Positions 37,555 through 49,155 of a stretch of 64,000 bases of DNA are shown here, in pieces; within the stretch, counting starts at the first letter, position 1, and each line of letters starts with the position of its first letter. The DNA is taken from assembly GCA_016758965.1 (NCBI GenBank), contig JAEPRB010000172.1, positions 1-64,000 on the forward strand. Reading direction: 5' to 3'. The notes under the pieces are model-generated. The model worked only from the letters and a program-made list of their open reading frames with translations. It did not search any database and was not told where the DNA came from. The translations under genes and the position numbers were made by a program. Source of the stretch: Circinella minor (Eukaryota; Mucoromycota; Mucoromycetes; Mucorales; Lichtheimiaceae).

Positions 37555-39164
37555 CTAATAATGAATGATGATGTGCATAAGGACATTGTTCTTCAAGCAT
37601 ACAAAATCCAAATTGATGATATTGTGGACATGGAACACCTGATACATCTTCATTTGTATTAGCAGCAGCAGCAGCAAGTAAAGCATCATGCATTGTACCT
37701 TGAGAATAATGTTGATTAGGTACAGTTGGATGTTGTTGTTGTTGTTGTTGTTGATAATAAGAACGTAATGCAGCACCATGTAAATCAGAATAAGATTGAG
37801 AAGCAGTTAATCGACTTGAATTATTTTTATATTTCATATTATTATTATGATTATGATTATGTTGTTGTAAATAAGGTTGTCTTTGTTCTCCTGATCCTCC
37901 TGGAGAAGAAGAAGTAGTAGTAGGTGGCCAACAACCATAAGAAAATCTTCTAGGTGGACCATAAAAAGCAGCTTGAGCACGTGGATTAGGGAGTGGAGAA
38001 TCTTCAAAGGGTGCAACATCTGGATTTTCTAAATATTGTGCCCACGATTTACTCCTCAAAGATTCAACACTTTTATTTTGTCGAGCAGAATTACGACGAA
38101 GGGATGATGCTAAATCAAGTGCTGAAGAAGATGGAAACTAAGTAAAATAACCCCGATCCATATATGTTAAATTTTAGTTACATTATTATTATGATTATGA
38201 TTAAATAAATAGAAAAAAAGAAAATGATTATCATTTTTTTTTTTTTTTACCAATCCATTATAATTTGTAGTAGTAGTAGTAGTATTAGTAGTACTATTAC
38301 TTGTAGTAGAAGAATTATCATTATTATCTTTATTTAAAAGAGGAGATGATAATTTTTCGGTGGAACCGGCATATCTATTACGAAAATAAGGATCATTTCG
38401 AGGAGTTGTTGGAAACATATCTGTGTAATTTTTATGCATAAAAGAATTTTTTTTTTTTGTGTTGGGTAAATTATTATTTAATAATATCATATGGGATTAC
38501 ACATACACTCCTTTTATAACCAATTAGAAAAATGAAAGATATATATATTTTTTTTACCATTGGATTGATGAGATTCACCATCAAAAAGAAGATTCTTTGA
38601 AAGTAAATTTTGAATACTTTTTGAATTAGCTGTACTAGTAGTAGTATTATTATTATTATTACTATTATTACTTGTTCTTGTTGTTGTTGTTGTTGAAGAA
38701 GAAGTTAGTTTTTGATAATGAACGGATCCAACATCGACACTCATGGATCTATGAGAAGCTGTTTTAAGCATATCTTCAGAAAGTTTTGAACCTGGTGATG
38801 AATTTCTAAATAAATAAAAAGTTATTATTTTATTTGTATAAATAATACAAATAAATCCCAAATATTCAGTTTTATTTACACGTCAAAAAAAAAAAAAAAA
38901 AAATATGAAAACGAACCTTCTTTGATCTTCAGTTTTTAATTTTTCAAATACTGAACAAAGACCTGATTCTTCTTCTTCATTAATATTATTATTAGATGAT
39001 TGTGACATTGTATCTGATTGTAAAGAAGGTGAAGGACGACGATGTATTTCATGAAGTGGATGAATGGTTCCTCCACTACCACTATTGTTGTTATACAAAT
39101 TATTACTAGAATCAAACAAAGTGGAAGTGGATGTTCTTGAGTGTTGTTTTTCAGTTGAATCCAT
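35434..39164 (-). CDS. Pumilio-family (PUF) RNA-binding protein with an N-terminal CCCH zinc finger
   Basis: Nine exons: 39164-38917, 38805-38558, 38420-38251, 38137-36922, 36821-36655, 36555-36337, 36207-36022, 35936-35787 and 35685-35434, total 951 aa. The first two thirds are low complexity (Asn, Gln, Ser, His tracts), with one CCCH finger CPQYHQFGFCMLEEQCPYAH (C-x8-C-x5-C-x3-H). Eight PUF repeats follow. Their base-reading triplets from repeat 8 to 1 are NYVVQ, SNVIE, NYVVQ, CCVLQ, NHVIQ, TRAVQ, NYLCQ and CRFLQ. By the known PUF code these read U-G-U-A-U-A-U-A (repeat 3, with Thr, is the least certain). Such proteins bind 3' UTRs and repress or localise mRNAs. The start is the ATG at 39164; an earlier ATG only adds a Tyr/Phe-rich stretch from an ATT run. 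Confidence 0.88.
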
Positions 39165-39313
39165 AAAATAATAATAATAATAAAAAAAAATCAAAAACTA
39201 TAAATATAAATGATATTACACACAAAAAAAAAATATATAATAATAAAAAAAAAAAAATTAAAACGAAAAAGAAAGAGAATTATTTAGGGCTGAAAAGAAA
39301 ATTAGGAACAAGG

Positions 39314-39345
<32 letters not shown>

Positions 39346-40528
39346 AGCAATAAATAAAAAAAAATAGGGGTTGAGGGAGAAAGAAAAAGATGAAAGATGT
39401 TTAAAATATCCAAAGTGGGGGTTTTAAAGACGTAACCTCCTCCCCCCCAATACTCAAAAAAAAAAAAAAAAGAATTTCTTATAGGATCGACAATGTTTTC
39501 TTAAAAAAAATAAAAATAAAATGGCAGTATTGTGAAATAGGATTCTTATGTACATAAATATAATAAAAATGTTGCTCCTGCAGGGAAAAAGGGGGAATAA
39601 AATGTAGATATTAGAAAAATTTGGTAACAATCCCCAATATATAAAAGTTAGAAAGGGGAAAGTTTTTTTTTTTTTTTTTCTAAACCCCTCTCTCTTGACG
39701 CCTTACCATGAGTAATACTTTATAGTTGTTAGTATTTTATAATTAAAGTGATATAATATTATATATATATCAATGTAAGTAGAATGAATACATAAGGATT
39801 AAAAAATATGAACAAAAGGGAATACTTTTTTTCTGTAAATAAATTTATATGGCCCGTGCCTATTCTTTTCGTATATACGTGCGCATGTTTCTCACATACG
39901 TACATAACTCTATAATAAATCATTTTGAAATAATAATAATAATAAATAAAACACGTTCATAATCATATGAAGCCATCAAAGAAAAACTCCTAAGAAGAAA
40001 AAAAAAACCTTATTAAAGTACTTACAACCCCTTCCCTATTTATATGTATTATACAATAACCCCTACTTATTAATGTGATAAAAAACGAATTGGATTATAT
40101 GACTTGACACATACACATACACACAAAACTCAATCAACGTGTTTAATCTCTTGTGAAACGTGATTTTTTTTTCTTTTTCTTTAATCATCATTATACTTAT
40201 AACAGGAGAATAAAATTAAGGGAGTAAATATATATATATATATTATTCTCCTTCTCTTCATTCAATATATATCTTTTCTCCTTACAAGTTTAAGTAGGGG
40301 CCTTTTTATTCTTTCAAACATTTTCATATTCATCCCTCACTGTGATAGATGATGCATTTAATACGTAATAAAATAACTACAATGATAAAAAAAGAAAAAA
40401 CAACATATTTCTATCCTATTTCTTGTAAAAAAATAAAGCAAGGAGAGGGGTTGAAATTCTTTTCTCCCTTTTTTCTTTTTCTTTTTAGACTACGTACGTA
40501 ATATCATATATAATTCTAGAGAACAACA

Positions 40529-40575
<47 letters not shown>

Positions 40576-41519
40576 TGAATGAATGAATGAACAATGATCA
40601 TGTCAAAAGTGTAAATATTTAAATCAAGGGGAGTTAACTATATTTTTTAGTATCTTAAAAAAAAAAAGAGTATAAAAATGCTATATAAAATTATACCCTT
40701 TTTTTTTTTCTTTCATATGTCCTCATTGATTTACTTGGATTATAATAATAGATATAGAACTTTCTATGTATCTCTTTTACGTAATACATACGTAGGGAAG
40801 ATAAATGTGGAGATAAAAATGGACAAAGATATTTTTCGAGGTGATACAGATGATATATAAATAATTAAAAAAAAAAAAAGTTTACTGTTTTATAAATTGA
40901 AACCAATTTTTTTTTATTTATTTTGTATGCTTATAAAAAAAAAATACTATTGGAGAAAAGTTCATATAATGATTGTATTAAACTTGACAATACAACGAAA
41001 AAGATATTTTTGGGAAGGGGCAAAAAAAAAAAAATTGAATTTTATGCTTGCATAAAAAAACCCATATATGGAAGGAGCTGGGAATTTTGGGATTAAGCCT
41101 AAAAAAAAAAAAAAAAAAGATGAAAAGTAAGGATTAATTTTGTAATAATGAAATAGGTTAAACAACATTATCTTTTTTTTTTATTACGTACCATAAAAGA
41201 AAAAGAAAAGAAAAATAGAGTGGCTTCTTCTATATGTATATGGGATTTTTGTATGCAAAATTCGACTTTTGCCACACATGGTTGACTATTCTCGGGAAGA
41301 GACACGGCGGTGTTGATAATGTATTAGGGCTGGCAATGTCTTGATAAGAATATGTGTGTAAGGACGTTTGGGTATATAACGATCCAGCCTTTGCTAAGGA
41401 TTCTATTCTTTTAATGGATTCGTTATTTTCGTCTCCGTCGTATTCTTCAATAATCCTTTTGAATTATCTATTTGTTACTGTGTTTGTTTTGAACACAGTA
41501 TCAACAATTGACTTAATAT
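39165..41519. other. Intergenic 5' region of the Pumilio gene
   Basis: About 2.3 kb of AT-rich, homopolymer-rich sequence without a supported gene (A-runs at 39316-39342 and elsewhere). A compound microsatellite lies at 40531-40595. Between 41300 and 41519 the base composition becomes less extreme as arm B of the inverted repeat approaches. Confidence 0.5.
40531..40595. repeat. Compound microsatellite (AC)n(AT)n(GAAT)n
   Basis: Three adjoining short tandem repeats: about 7 AC units, about 15 AT units, then about 5 units of GAAT. Confidence 0.9.
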
Positions 41520-41585
41520 TTTTTTGCACACTCCCGCTTTTTGTACACCGTTTGGCCAAAATCCCACATGGTGTTTTTACTCTAA
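41495..41585. mobile_element. Pogo-like MITE remnant at the inner edge of arm B
   Basis: CAGT at 41495 is followed by TTTTTTGCACAC (from 41519), TTTTTGTACACC and CCAAAATCCCACATGGTG. This is the motif set of the 24561-24703 element in the same order, but the ends no longer match well. Arm A keeps only the CCATGTGGGATTTTG part (near 27500), so the inner repeat boundary falls within this remnant. Confidence 0.45.
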
Positions 41586-44500
41586 CATCATCACTGAGTT
41601 GGATCATCCTTGTATCTTCAACCTAATAGTGAACACTTTTGCTTCATAAGAACATATCCAAATGCAAGCAATTATGGAGGAAAGTGCTGAACATTGTTAT
41701 TATTAGAATTATCGCTATGGTTGTTATGATTATCAGTATCATTTGTTACTAACATCATCATCGTCATCGTCAAAATACTGTTTCACAGTACCAGGCGTCA
41801 TAATAAAACACTCCTTAGCCCAAAAGTCGCTAGACAGTTTTTTTTTTTTTCAAGAAAGTATCTTGTGTACGTATCAATGAACTTTTTGCAAAGTTCAACA
41901 CGAGTTTCTTCCTTTATAGATATGATGAAACCCACTGGTTCTTGACGATAATCATCGTAAATATGATGACAGTATTTATTTATGCGGTGCATAAATGCCT
42001 TGTTGACAATATTTTGAACCGCGGTAAAGACTCGGTGATGTTTCGATAGGGAACGAATAGACAGCGTCTGCACGTTTTCCATCAATCCACTCACAGTCTT
42101 TCGCCATGTACTTGTCTACTGCACGGTTTCCTATTTGAAATTAAAAGTATTTATTAATAAAAACATTTTTGAGTACGTCAAAAATTATATTATATAACAC
42201 ATTACATACCCCACAACAGGTGGTGGTTAATACTTTAATTTACGGCTGTAAAGTGGGTAAATACCGGATCCCATCCAATCTCTGGAGTCACGTTTCATCT
42301 GGCGCGGTGAGTACTACGTAGGATGAAACGTATTGTTCTTTCAACATGGTTCTTTGACATCAGATCCGAACCAGGACAATGTTCAGGAAAGATAATGAAA
42401 TCGAACATGGTATAATCTAATTGAGTGATTATATTAGTTAAAATTTCAAAACGGTTTTTTATGTATAAGAACACTTTTCTTTTTTTACCTGTCAAAACGG
42501 ACAGTGTATGAATAACGCTAAAAAAACGTTCACTATTCCAATAAATTAAAATGTAAAATTTAGCATTGTTGTGTTATCAAAAAAAAATCGCAGCAAAATC
42601 ATTTTTAAATACTTGCATTGAATTGTTCAATCTTCACTCATAGAGAGAGAACGTGAGTAGTAGGGTTTAGACCGTCAAATGAGACACGTTAGTTTTTATT
42701 CTACTGATGGATTGATATCTCAACAGTAATTCAAGTCAGTACGAAAGAGAACTCTTCATTTTCAGATAATTGTGATATAGACGGCTGGTTATAAGGCTAA
42801 TGACACCATACTATCATCTGCTGAATAATGGCTACTGAATACGTCTTCAAGTCTCAGAATCCATGACCGGATTCGATATCCTAATATGTGTCAACGTACT
42901 ATAGATGAATATAAATAAAAAATCCTTTGATTGATTAATTTCGATAATTTCACCAAAATACGTTTGATATACTTTTTTTTTTCCTTGCCCGCAAGAAATC
43001 GTAAAACTCTTTATTGTGGTTTTTTTTACTCTACCTGGTCGATTTTCACCAAGATGTAAAAGTCGATATCGATGTCCAAAATATCAGTGATTTCTTTCCA
43101 AAGTGTAGCTTATGTGGGTGATTCAATAGTTGATAAAAATCTTGGGTCGGTAAAACAAGAGTTTTTTCTTTCTTTTTTGATTACAAAGGAACTTGTTTCG
43201 TTTTCGTTGTAGAATTTTTTTTTCATGCCAAAAAAAAAAGTCCTCAGATATATGACTTAGTATTGTTTATAATAAACTTGATCCTGAGTTGTTTGATCAC
43301 TTGTCATTACGTTTTGTTGAAGTCAAAGAAAAATCAAAGCTTGTAGCCGTTAGGAAAAAAGAAAAGTAAAAAATAACAGGGGACCCCTTTTATAACTTTT
43401 TTTTTATTCTCGTGACCCTTTCCATTTGTAATTCCTCTAATTGGTTCACTTTAAATTGAAGCATAGCGTAGATGACATGGTGACAAAGTAAAAGTATCAA
43501 GTGAATCATGGTTTTGAAAATAAATATAAAGGATACAATTTGTCATGTTGATCAATTATTTTATATATCAGTTGTTTCACAGCATAAACTCCGAGAAAGC
43601 ACGGACCTGTTTGTACTCACCATACGTTTTTTTTTTTTGTGGTTATTTTGAAACACAGGATTTTAGATCCATGTCGCGAATACGTAAAATTTGTAAATGT
43701 GTTAAAAAATAGTAAAGAATGTCATTCGAGTATAGGAGCATTTAATTGTGTTTATGTTTATCATAGTTGGAAATCATCAGCCACTAAAGTTAGGTTATAT
43801 CGAAAAGCTTTATAATTGAAATATGACGTTTTCCCCCTCCTTTTTTTTTCTTTGTCCATGAATAAGTAGACGTATAATTATTATTGTTTGGTATGGATGA
43901 TGATTTGTTTTCATTAGTAGAAAAAAAAAAGTGGAAAGTACGTACGTAATATTGATTCAGTACGTAACAATTTATATGATACGTAGTCTATAAATAAAAG
44001 AAGACAGGAGATTACGAGAATTTTTATTTATTTCTTCATAAACCAACTCCCCAACGATTTTTCTCGTTTTTTGCAAAGACGGTGTCGCAAGCTTAAAATT
44101 GTATAAAGAAAAAAAAAAAGTGAATGGTCTTATATATTGAAGGAAAGAGAAAGTATATATATACACCACGTACGTACGTAGCACATATAAAGAAAAACCA
44201 GTTCCCGATTTATGCTAAACTGTATATTATTAATAACAGGTTACACCAAGTATGGCGTATCATGGGTCATCTTCTTGGAAAAAACGGGTTTACCTGGGCA
44301 CTTGATGATGAGTTGAGTCTATTAATATGGTTCATTTATATAATTATAAAATTTAATCAACATAATAAGTATATCAATATAACACGACCTGCATAATAGT
44401 TATACATACATATTAAGAATATAGAGCTAAGAAAAAAAAATTAGTCAAGCATGTAGGTATTATGACTCCCACGAATTTTATTGGTTCCATTTAGTATACG

Positions 44501-44640
44501 TATAAACGTAACACTATCTTTAGTTATATATTTATTATAGTAGTACAATAATACTTCATTATAATAAAACGTCATTCAGGGGGGGGGGATGGAAAGAGGA
44601 GAGTGTAGAGTTACTAGATTACGTAATTTAACATGATTGG
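41520..44640 (-). repeat. Large inverted repeat, arm B
   Basis: Reverse complement of arm A (24250-27530). Differences include the missing MITE, a 13-A versus 6-A run near 41840, a CGTA insertion near 42311 and scattered substitutions. These show two separate genomic copies and not one sequence assembled twice. The outer limit near 44640 lies just before a small minus-strand gene. No intact gene is seen within the arm. Confidence 0.85.
41739..42115 (-). pseudogene. Decayed reading frame of unknown family, arm B copy
   Basis: Near-identical to the arm A copy, with NIVNKAFMHRINKY here against NIVNKEFMHRINKY there. The A-run is longer, so the frame continues into Lys-rich sequence and a different false C-terminus; the shifted frame again gives the DFWAKECFIMTPGTVK ending. 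The same early TAG after the possible splice acceptor is present. Confidence 0.6.
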
Positions 44641-44742
44641 TAACATATAAGAAATTTGTTTGTTATATTATAAAATGCTTAAGAGAAATGAATAGGATTG
44701 GTTATTAAAAGTATGATTCTTGTTACGTATTTGATAAATCAA

Positions 44743-45003
44743 TCAAGTTTGTTTTGTTATTTTAATAATACGACGCCATTGAGAAAGATTATTTATTTCA
44801 CGTTCAATTACTTGATGACATACTTTTGCTTATTTTTAATATGATTTCCTTTTTTAGTTAAAACAAATGATTATAATAACTTATTTTATGCGTCTCACCC
44901 TTTTTATATAATATTTACCCCGCAATAAAATTATTTGATCCATTAAATATTGACATAAATAATCAAGTTCTTGAATATCTAATATAGGTTGAATTCTATC
45001 CAT
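44743..45003 (-). CDS. Small two-exon gene, 56-aa protein of unknown function
   Basis: Exons 45003-44919 and 44828-44743. Exon 1 encodes MDRIQPILDIQELDYLCQYL, then MDQIILLR; after a GTAAAT donor and AAG acceptor, exon 2 reads KVCHQVIEREINNLSQWRRI and ends KITKQT. The frame is kept across the join and the peptide looks like two amphipathic helices, as in small complex subunits. The AAG acceptor is weaker than the usual TAG and an alternative lies 6 bp on. It is divergent from NDUFA4 (274 bp apart). I do not recognise the family. Confidence 0.45.
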
Positions 45004-45276
45004 ATTTCAGTTGTTGATAGGAATTTAGGAATGAAAGAAGAGCTTTGTTTTGTTTTAGTGTGTGAGAAAGAGAGAAAAAAAAAGGAATAAATAATTTTTT
45101 TTTTCCCATAAGCAAAAAAAAAAAAAAACTACTCTTTAAAAAGTACACACATGACATTTGCATCAATATAAATACAAATAAAAAAAGGGGGGGGGGAACC
45201 CAGTTTGTTTTTATATACTTTTCTTTTTCATATAATTCATATTTCCACCCCACTCTCTCTTCTATTAAAAAAAACG

Positions 45277-45765
45277 ATGGTCGTATCTCTTGTAAAAGCT
45301 AATCCTGCTTTGGCTCCTTTGTTTCTTTTTGCTGGTGCAGGTTGTTTTGCTGCTGTCTCGTAAGTTATATATTATATATAATAATTATGTATCATTTTCA
45401 TTATTAATTTTTTTTTATTTATATATATTTTATAGATATCCTCGTAAGTTTTAAAGAAAAATAACTACGTATTCTATCTATATATAAGAAAAAAAAAAGG
45501 GTAAAAACTAATGAATAATAATATTAAATACGTAGTTTACTTGTTGAAAACTCATCCTGAAATCTTGGTTGACCGTAAAAACAATCCTACACCATGGAAT
45601 CGTGTACAACAACATCAAAACATCAAGGTATATTTTCCATTCATTGAATTACGTATTAAAAATATGGGAAACATGAACTTATTCTCATATTATATTATAT
45701 AGTTTATCAATGCTAAACCTGAATTTTATGAAGCAAGAAAGAATTTACAACGTCCAGCTTATTAA
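45277..45765 (+). CDS. NDUFA4: NDUFA4/MLRQ-like mitochondrial respiratory subunit, with an 8-nt microexon
   Basis: Four exons: 45277-45359, 45436-45443, 45536-45627 and 45703-45765, total 81 aa, the family's usual size. One membrane segment (PLFLFAGAGCFAAVSYPLYL) is followed by HPEILVDRKNNPTPWNRV and FINAKPEFYEARKNLQRP, matching the family pattern of a short helix and then D-RKNNPEPWN. The second exon is only 8 nt (ATATCCTC), flanked by TATAG and GTAAGT. Skipping it puts exon 3 out of frame with an early stop, so it is needed. NDUFA4-type proteins sit in the inner membrane and are now assigned to cytochrome c oxidase. Confidence 0.82.
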
Positions 45766-46316
45766 ATTTTAAATATACACACTACTTACGTATATAAATA
45801 TATATCACTCCTTTTTTTTTATATCATTTTATATCATATTATGATAAAATAAAACTTGTATATGCTTTTTTATAAAAACATTCGGAAACTTATTTAAAAA
45901 ATCTGTTTGTGTGTGTGTGTGTATGTATGTAAATAATGGGTAGAATAATGATAGTGATGACGAATACTTATTTGTTTTGATACGTAAGAAAATACACGTA
46001 TCTTATTGATATGACAAAAAATTTATTGTAAAACAGTGTGAAAACAAAAAAAGGATCAATAGTTAAAAACAAAGTACCTTAATAAATCAGTTTGGGACAT
46101 GCTGCGTGTGAGGATTCGGAGCCTCATACAACATACTTTGATTATACCTATCTTCTCTTTTATCACCTTTCTCCTTTCCCTTCTTTTCACCCACATAGAA
46201 TTCATTGCTTATAATTTGTTTTATTCTACCTGTTCAACCATTGTTACATACTAGTTCAATGACCATCCATAAATTCACCACAAAAATTGTGAATCTTAAA
46301 AAAAAAAAAAAAAAAA
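45766..46316. other. Intergenic, 550 bp
   Basis: Contains the NDUFA4 3' UTR, a GT microsatellite near 45905-45925 and AT-rich sequence. No gene seen. Confidence 0.45.
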
Positions 46317-46531
46317 AAGTAAATGTGCCTGCTCCATTTCGAAGTTACAAAGGTATTAATTAATGAAACCATACATTTTCTTATACAAAGGTTATTAATT
46401 TCAATTGTTGTTCTTTTGTTCTTTAACTAGAGTTACAGGAGTTATTATCCATTCCAGCGTTTCGTGTTTTCAATCATTTGTAATTGAAAACACCAAAAGG
46501 AAATAGTATGTGGTCAAGTGGGGCACACTGC

Positions 46532-46565
<34 letters not shown>

Positions 46566-49155
46566 GAGGTATCAACAAGATCTCAAGAGGTTGATATTAC
46601 TATTTATATCTTAGATATATCAATAGGATCTCAACAAGGTTATCACAATGGTAATATACCATTTTTTTTTCCTGCAGTGTGGTTATCAATCCATGCTTGA
46701 TATTATACACACTGCAGAGAAGAAAGTTTTGTTTAGAAGAAAACAAAATAAAACTGAAGTATCGAGCCCCAAGGTAAATAAACAGTGATACAAAAATAAG
46801 AAGTTTTGACTTATATATTCATACATGTTTGAATTAGTTGTGCTTCTCATATTTAGTACGTACAAGCTACAACAAAAAAGGTTTTGAAGCTTGTTGTGCG
46901 AACTGGCTAACAAGCTGGTGAGTAAATTGCTTTCGTTCTTTTCTACGTACTATTGGAACAGATTTATTTCTTAACTCAACTGATTTTTCGTTATAGTTCG
47001 AAACATCTTTTCAAATAAGAATTGATGTCCTCAATAAACGGCTTGCTGTGGCGCCTTCGGTAGAATTAAAATTTGCCTGCGGGATCATCATCACACCACA
47101 GGCTTTGATTTGGAAGGCCGCGTCCATTATATTGCATATAAAAAGTATAGCATGAATTATATCTTGTAGATAATTACAATAGTATGATAAATTACTTATT
47201 TTTATTGCCTGGGCTTTTTTCTTTTTTTTTTTTTAGCTTACTCAAAATGTGATTGATGATGCAGAACGTGATTGTTTACAATCCATTGGCAACGACGGTC
47301 CTATCAAGGGCTGTTTATTATATCTTGCTGCACGACAATTATTAAAGCAAGATCTGGACTCCAACGACATTATGATTATTAAGTAAGTTGTTGTTGTTGT
47401 TGTGCGTTTTTGAATGAAAAGATTTATCTATTTTTTTCGTATGATATTCGATTGTAATCACTCACTATTTGTAAATAATATACTTTTACGTACCTAGGCT
47501 TGGTCTTTCCCGGGTTGCCAATTTTGACAATCCATTGATGAGAGGATTGTTTTTGGCAACTTTAAAAAAGAAAGACGTTGACTATCCTTATTTCTTGAAG
47601 GAGTCATCTATTACAGATGGAATGACTCAAGATGTTGAGGATATATAGGGTGGGATTATGGAGAAGAAAAAAGATGACGATGAAGGGGATGTTATTTATG
47701 AAGAAGAAGATGTAGATCTCACCTCATCAAAACTCCAAATAAAGAAAGAAGAACTTAGTCGTGATCATAAGCGGCAAACACAACTTTACTTGGTGTTAGA
47801 CTCCATGGAGTATCTGTAAGTGTTATCTATTATAGGTATCGATATTATTATATCTTACCCAAAAATAAAAATGACTGCAATTAACTTTTATTTTACTGCA
47901 TATACTAGCCTCTCTGTCTCGCTTCGTTTGGGTCATTTAGTGGTCGTCGTTGGAAGAGGTTCTCCCCTTGAACCTCCAAAAGACGCTTCGTACCTGATTG
48001 CAGGTATGTTCAAGGCTATATAATAACTCCTTTTCTTGTGTAAAAGTTAATAATCAAGATATATGCTCTTGACAGGTTAGAATCGTTTGATATCTGGGGG
48101 GGGGATTAATCAAGCAAATAACCCAGAAACCACATTTTATCATCGATTTGCTTCTCTACTTGACAGGATCAAATGTCACGAAAAAAAGAAATTGAGAATT
48201 TTTTTTGATACAAATACCGCCGGCCCCCCCCCCACCTACTCGCGCAAAATAGATTTGCTTATTAAATGCGGTGAACAAAAAAAAAATATGTTGCATTATC
48301 GAGACGTGGCTGTTGTGCTACTATAGTTAAGACAGCTCAACAAAGCAAAAATCTTCGTATAATTAATGCAGCTATTATCAAAAATATCAAGCAATAGGGT
48401 GTGTGTTGGACACGATGTCCATGGATATGGTTGGTAATATGAAATACAATACAATATAAAAATTAGGCTATCATAGAAGAGATATATAAACTAGTTACTG
48501 ATATGGCGTTATTATTAGGAAGCTCGGGATATTTTTCTCTTTTACCTTGGCTTCCGGATCAAAATATTTTTTTTCGCACGCGATGCTTGGTCCCTACACA
48601 TGCCCACAAGTTATTTATCAATGAACGAGATGAAAGACGTCATTAATAAATTACTCATATTTAAGGTATATCTATATAATTACATATAAAAAAAATTAAT
48701 AAAATGGGGGGAATGAGTATTATATTGTTATTATAATATATCAGCAATACCTATCATCCCCAGACAAACACTGTTAAACGCTCTGATATTATCCGAGGAT
48801 TGTTAAAAAGAAAACGAAATGTTGGAATTATAAAACCATTAGTCTCATCATCATCAGCATCCTCATCAAAAATTCAACAGGAACAGAAAGAAGGAGAGCG
48901 AGAGCAACAATTTGAAGTTGATCATTCAGAAAATCATAATCCAATATATTTTTTTTTACACCAAGCAAAAATAATACTAAAAAGCGCAAGTATTCTGCTA
49001 CGTATTAGGGGGTTTCAAAAATGAAATCTGCGAAATTGAAGTCTGCGTCTCTTGAGACGCAATTTATACTTTTTGATTTCGCAGATTTCAAAAACCCCTA
49101 ATTGTTTGATAATGATCAAGATGAAAGTGAAGTTGAAAAATGATTACGAGGACGA
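46317..49155 (+). pseudogene. Decayed multi-exon gene or transposon gene of unknown family
   Basis: Coding-like blocks with intron-like borders occur in order: VNVPAPFRSYK and ELQELLSIPAFRVFNH (46320-46485), SMLDIIHTAEKKVLFRRKQN (46690-46771), FETSFQIRIDVLNKRLAVAP with CGIIITPQALIWKAAS (46998-47140), VIDDAERDCLQSIGNDGPIK with LLYLAARQLLKQDLDS (47237-47381), LGLSRVANFDNPLMRGLFLA (47500-47815), and LRLGHLVVVVGRGSPLEPPK (47910-48002). Farther right come ALLLGSSGYFSLLPWLPDQN (near 48510) and a Ser/Glu/Gln-rich piece (48800-49020). An in-frame TAG at 47646 (after DVEDI), a frameshift near 48320 and an inserted element at 49004-49102 show it is broken. I cannot name the family. Confidence 0.5.
49004..49102. 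mobile_element. 99-bp hairpin element inserted in the decayed gene
   Basis: Ends ATTAGGGGGTTTCAAAAATG and, reverse-complemented from the right, ATTAGGGGTTTTTGAAATCT form a near-perfect inverted repeat. It continues inward with GAAATCTGCGAAAT against GAAATCTGCGAAATC, and a second inner hairpin (GTCTCTTGAGAC) lies at the centre. It splits a continuing low-complexity frame (before: ASILLRIR; after: DNDQDESEVEK). TTA/TAA at the borders would fit a PIF/Harbinger-type target site, but this is unproven. Confidence 0.7.

Noticed and set aside
24250..44640. The inverted repeat as one sequence assembled twice
   Set aside because: The arms differ by a MITE, several indels and substitutions, so they are distinct copies, though long-read proof is lacking.
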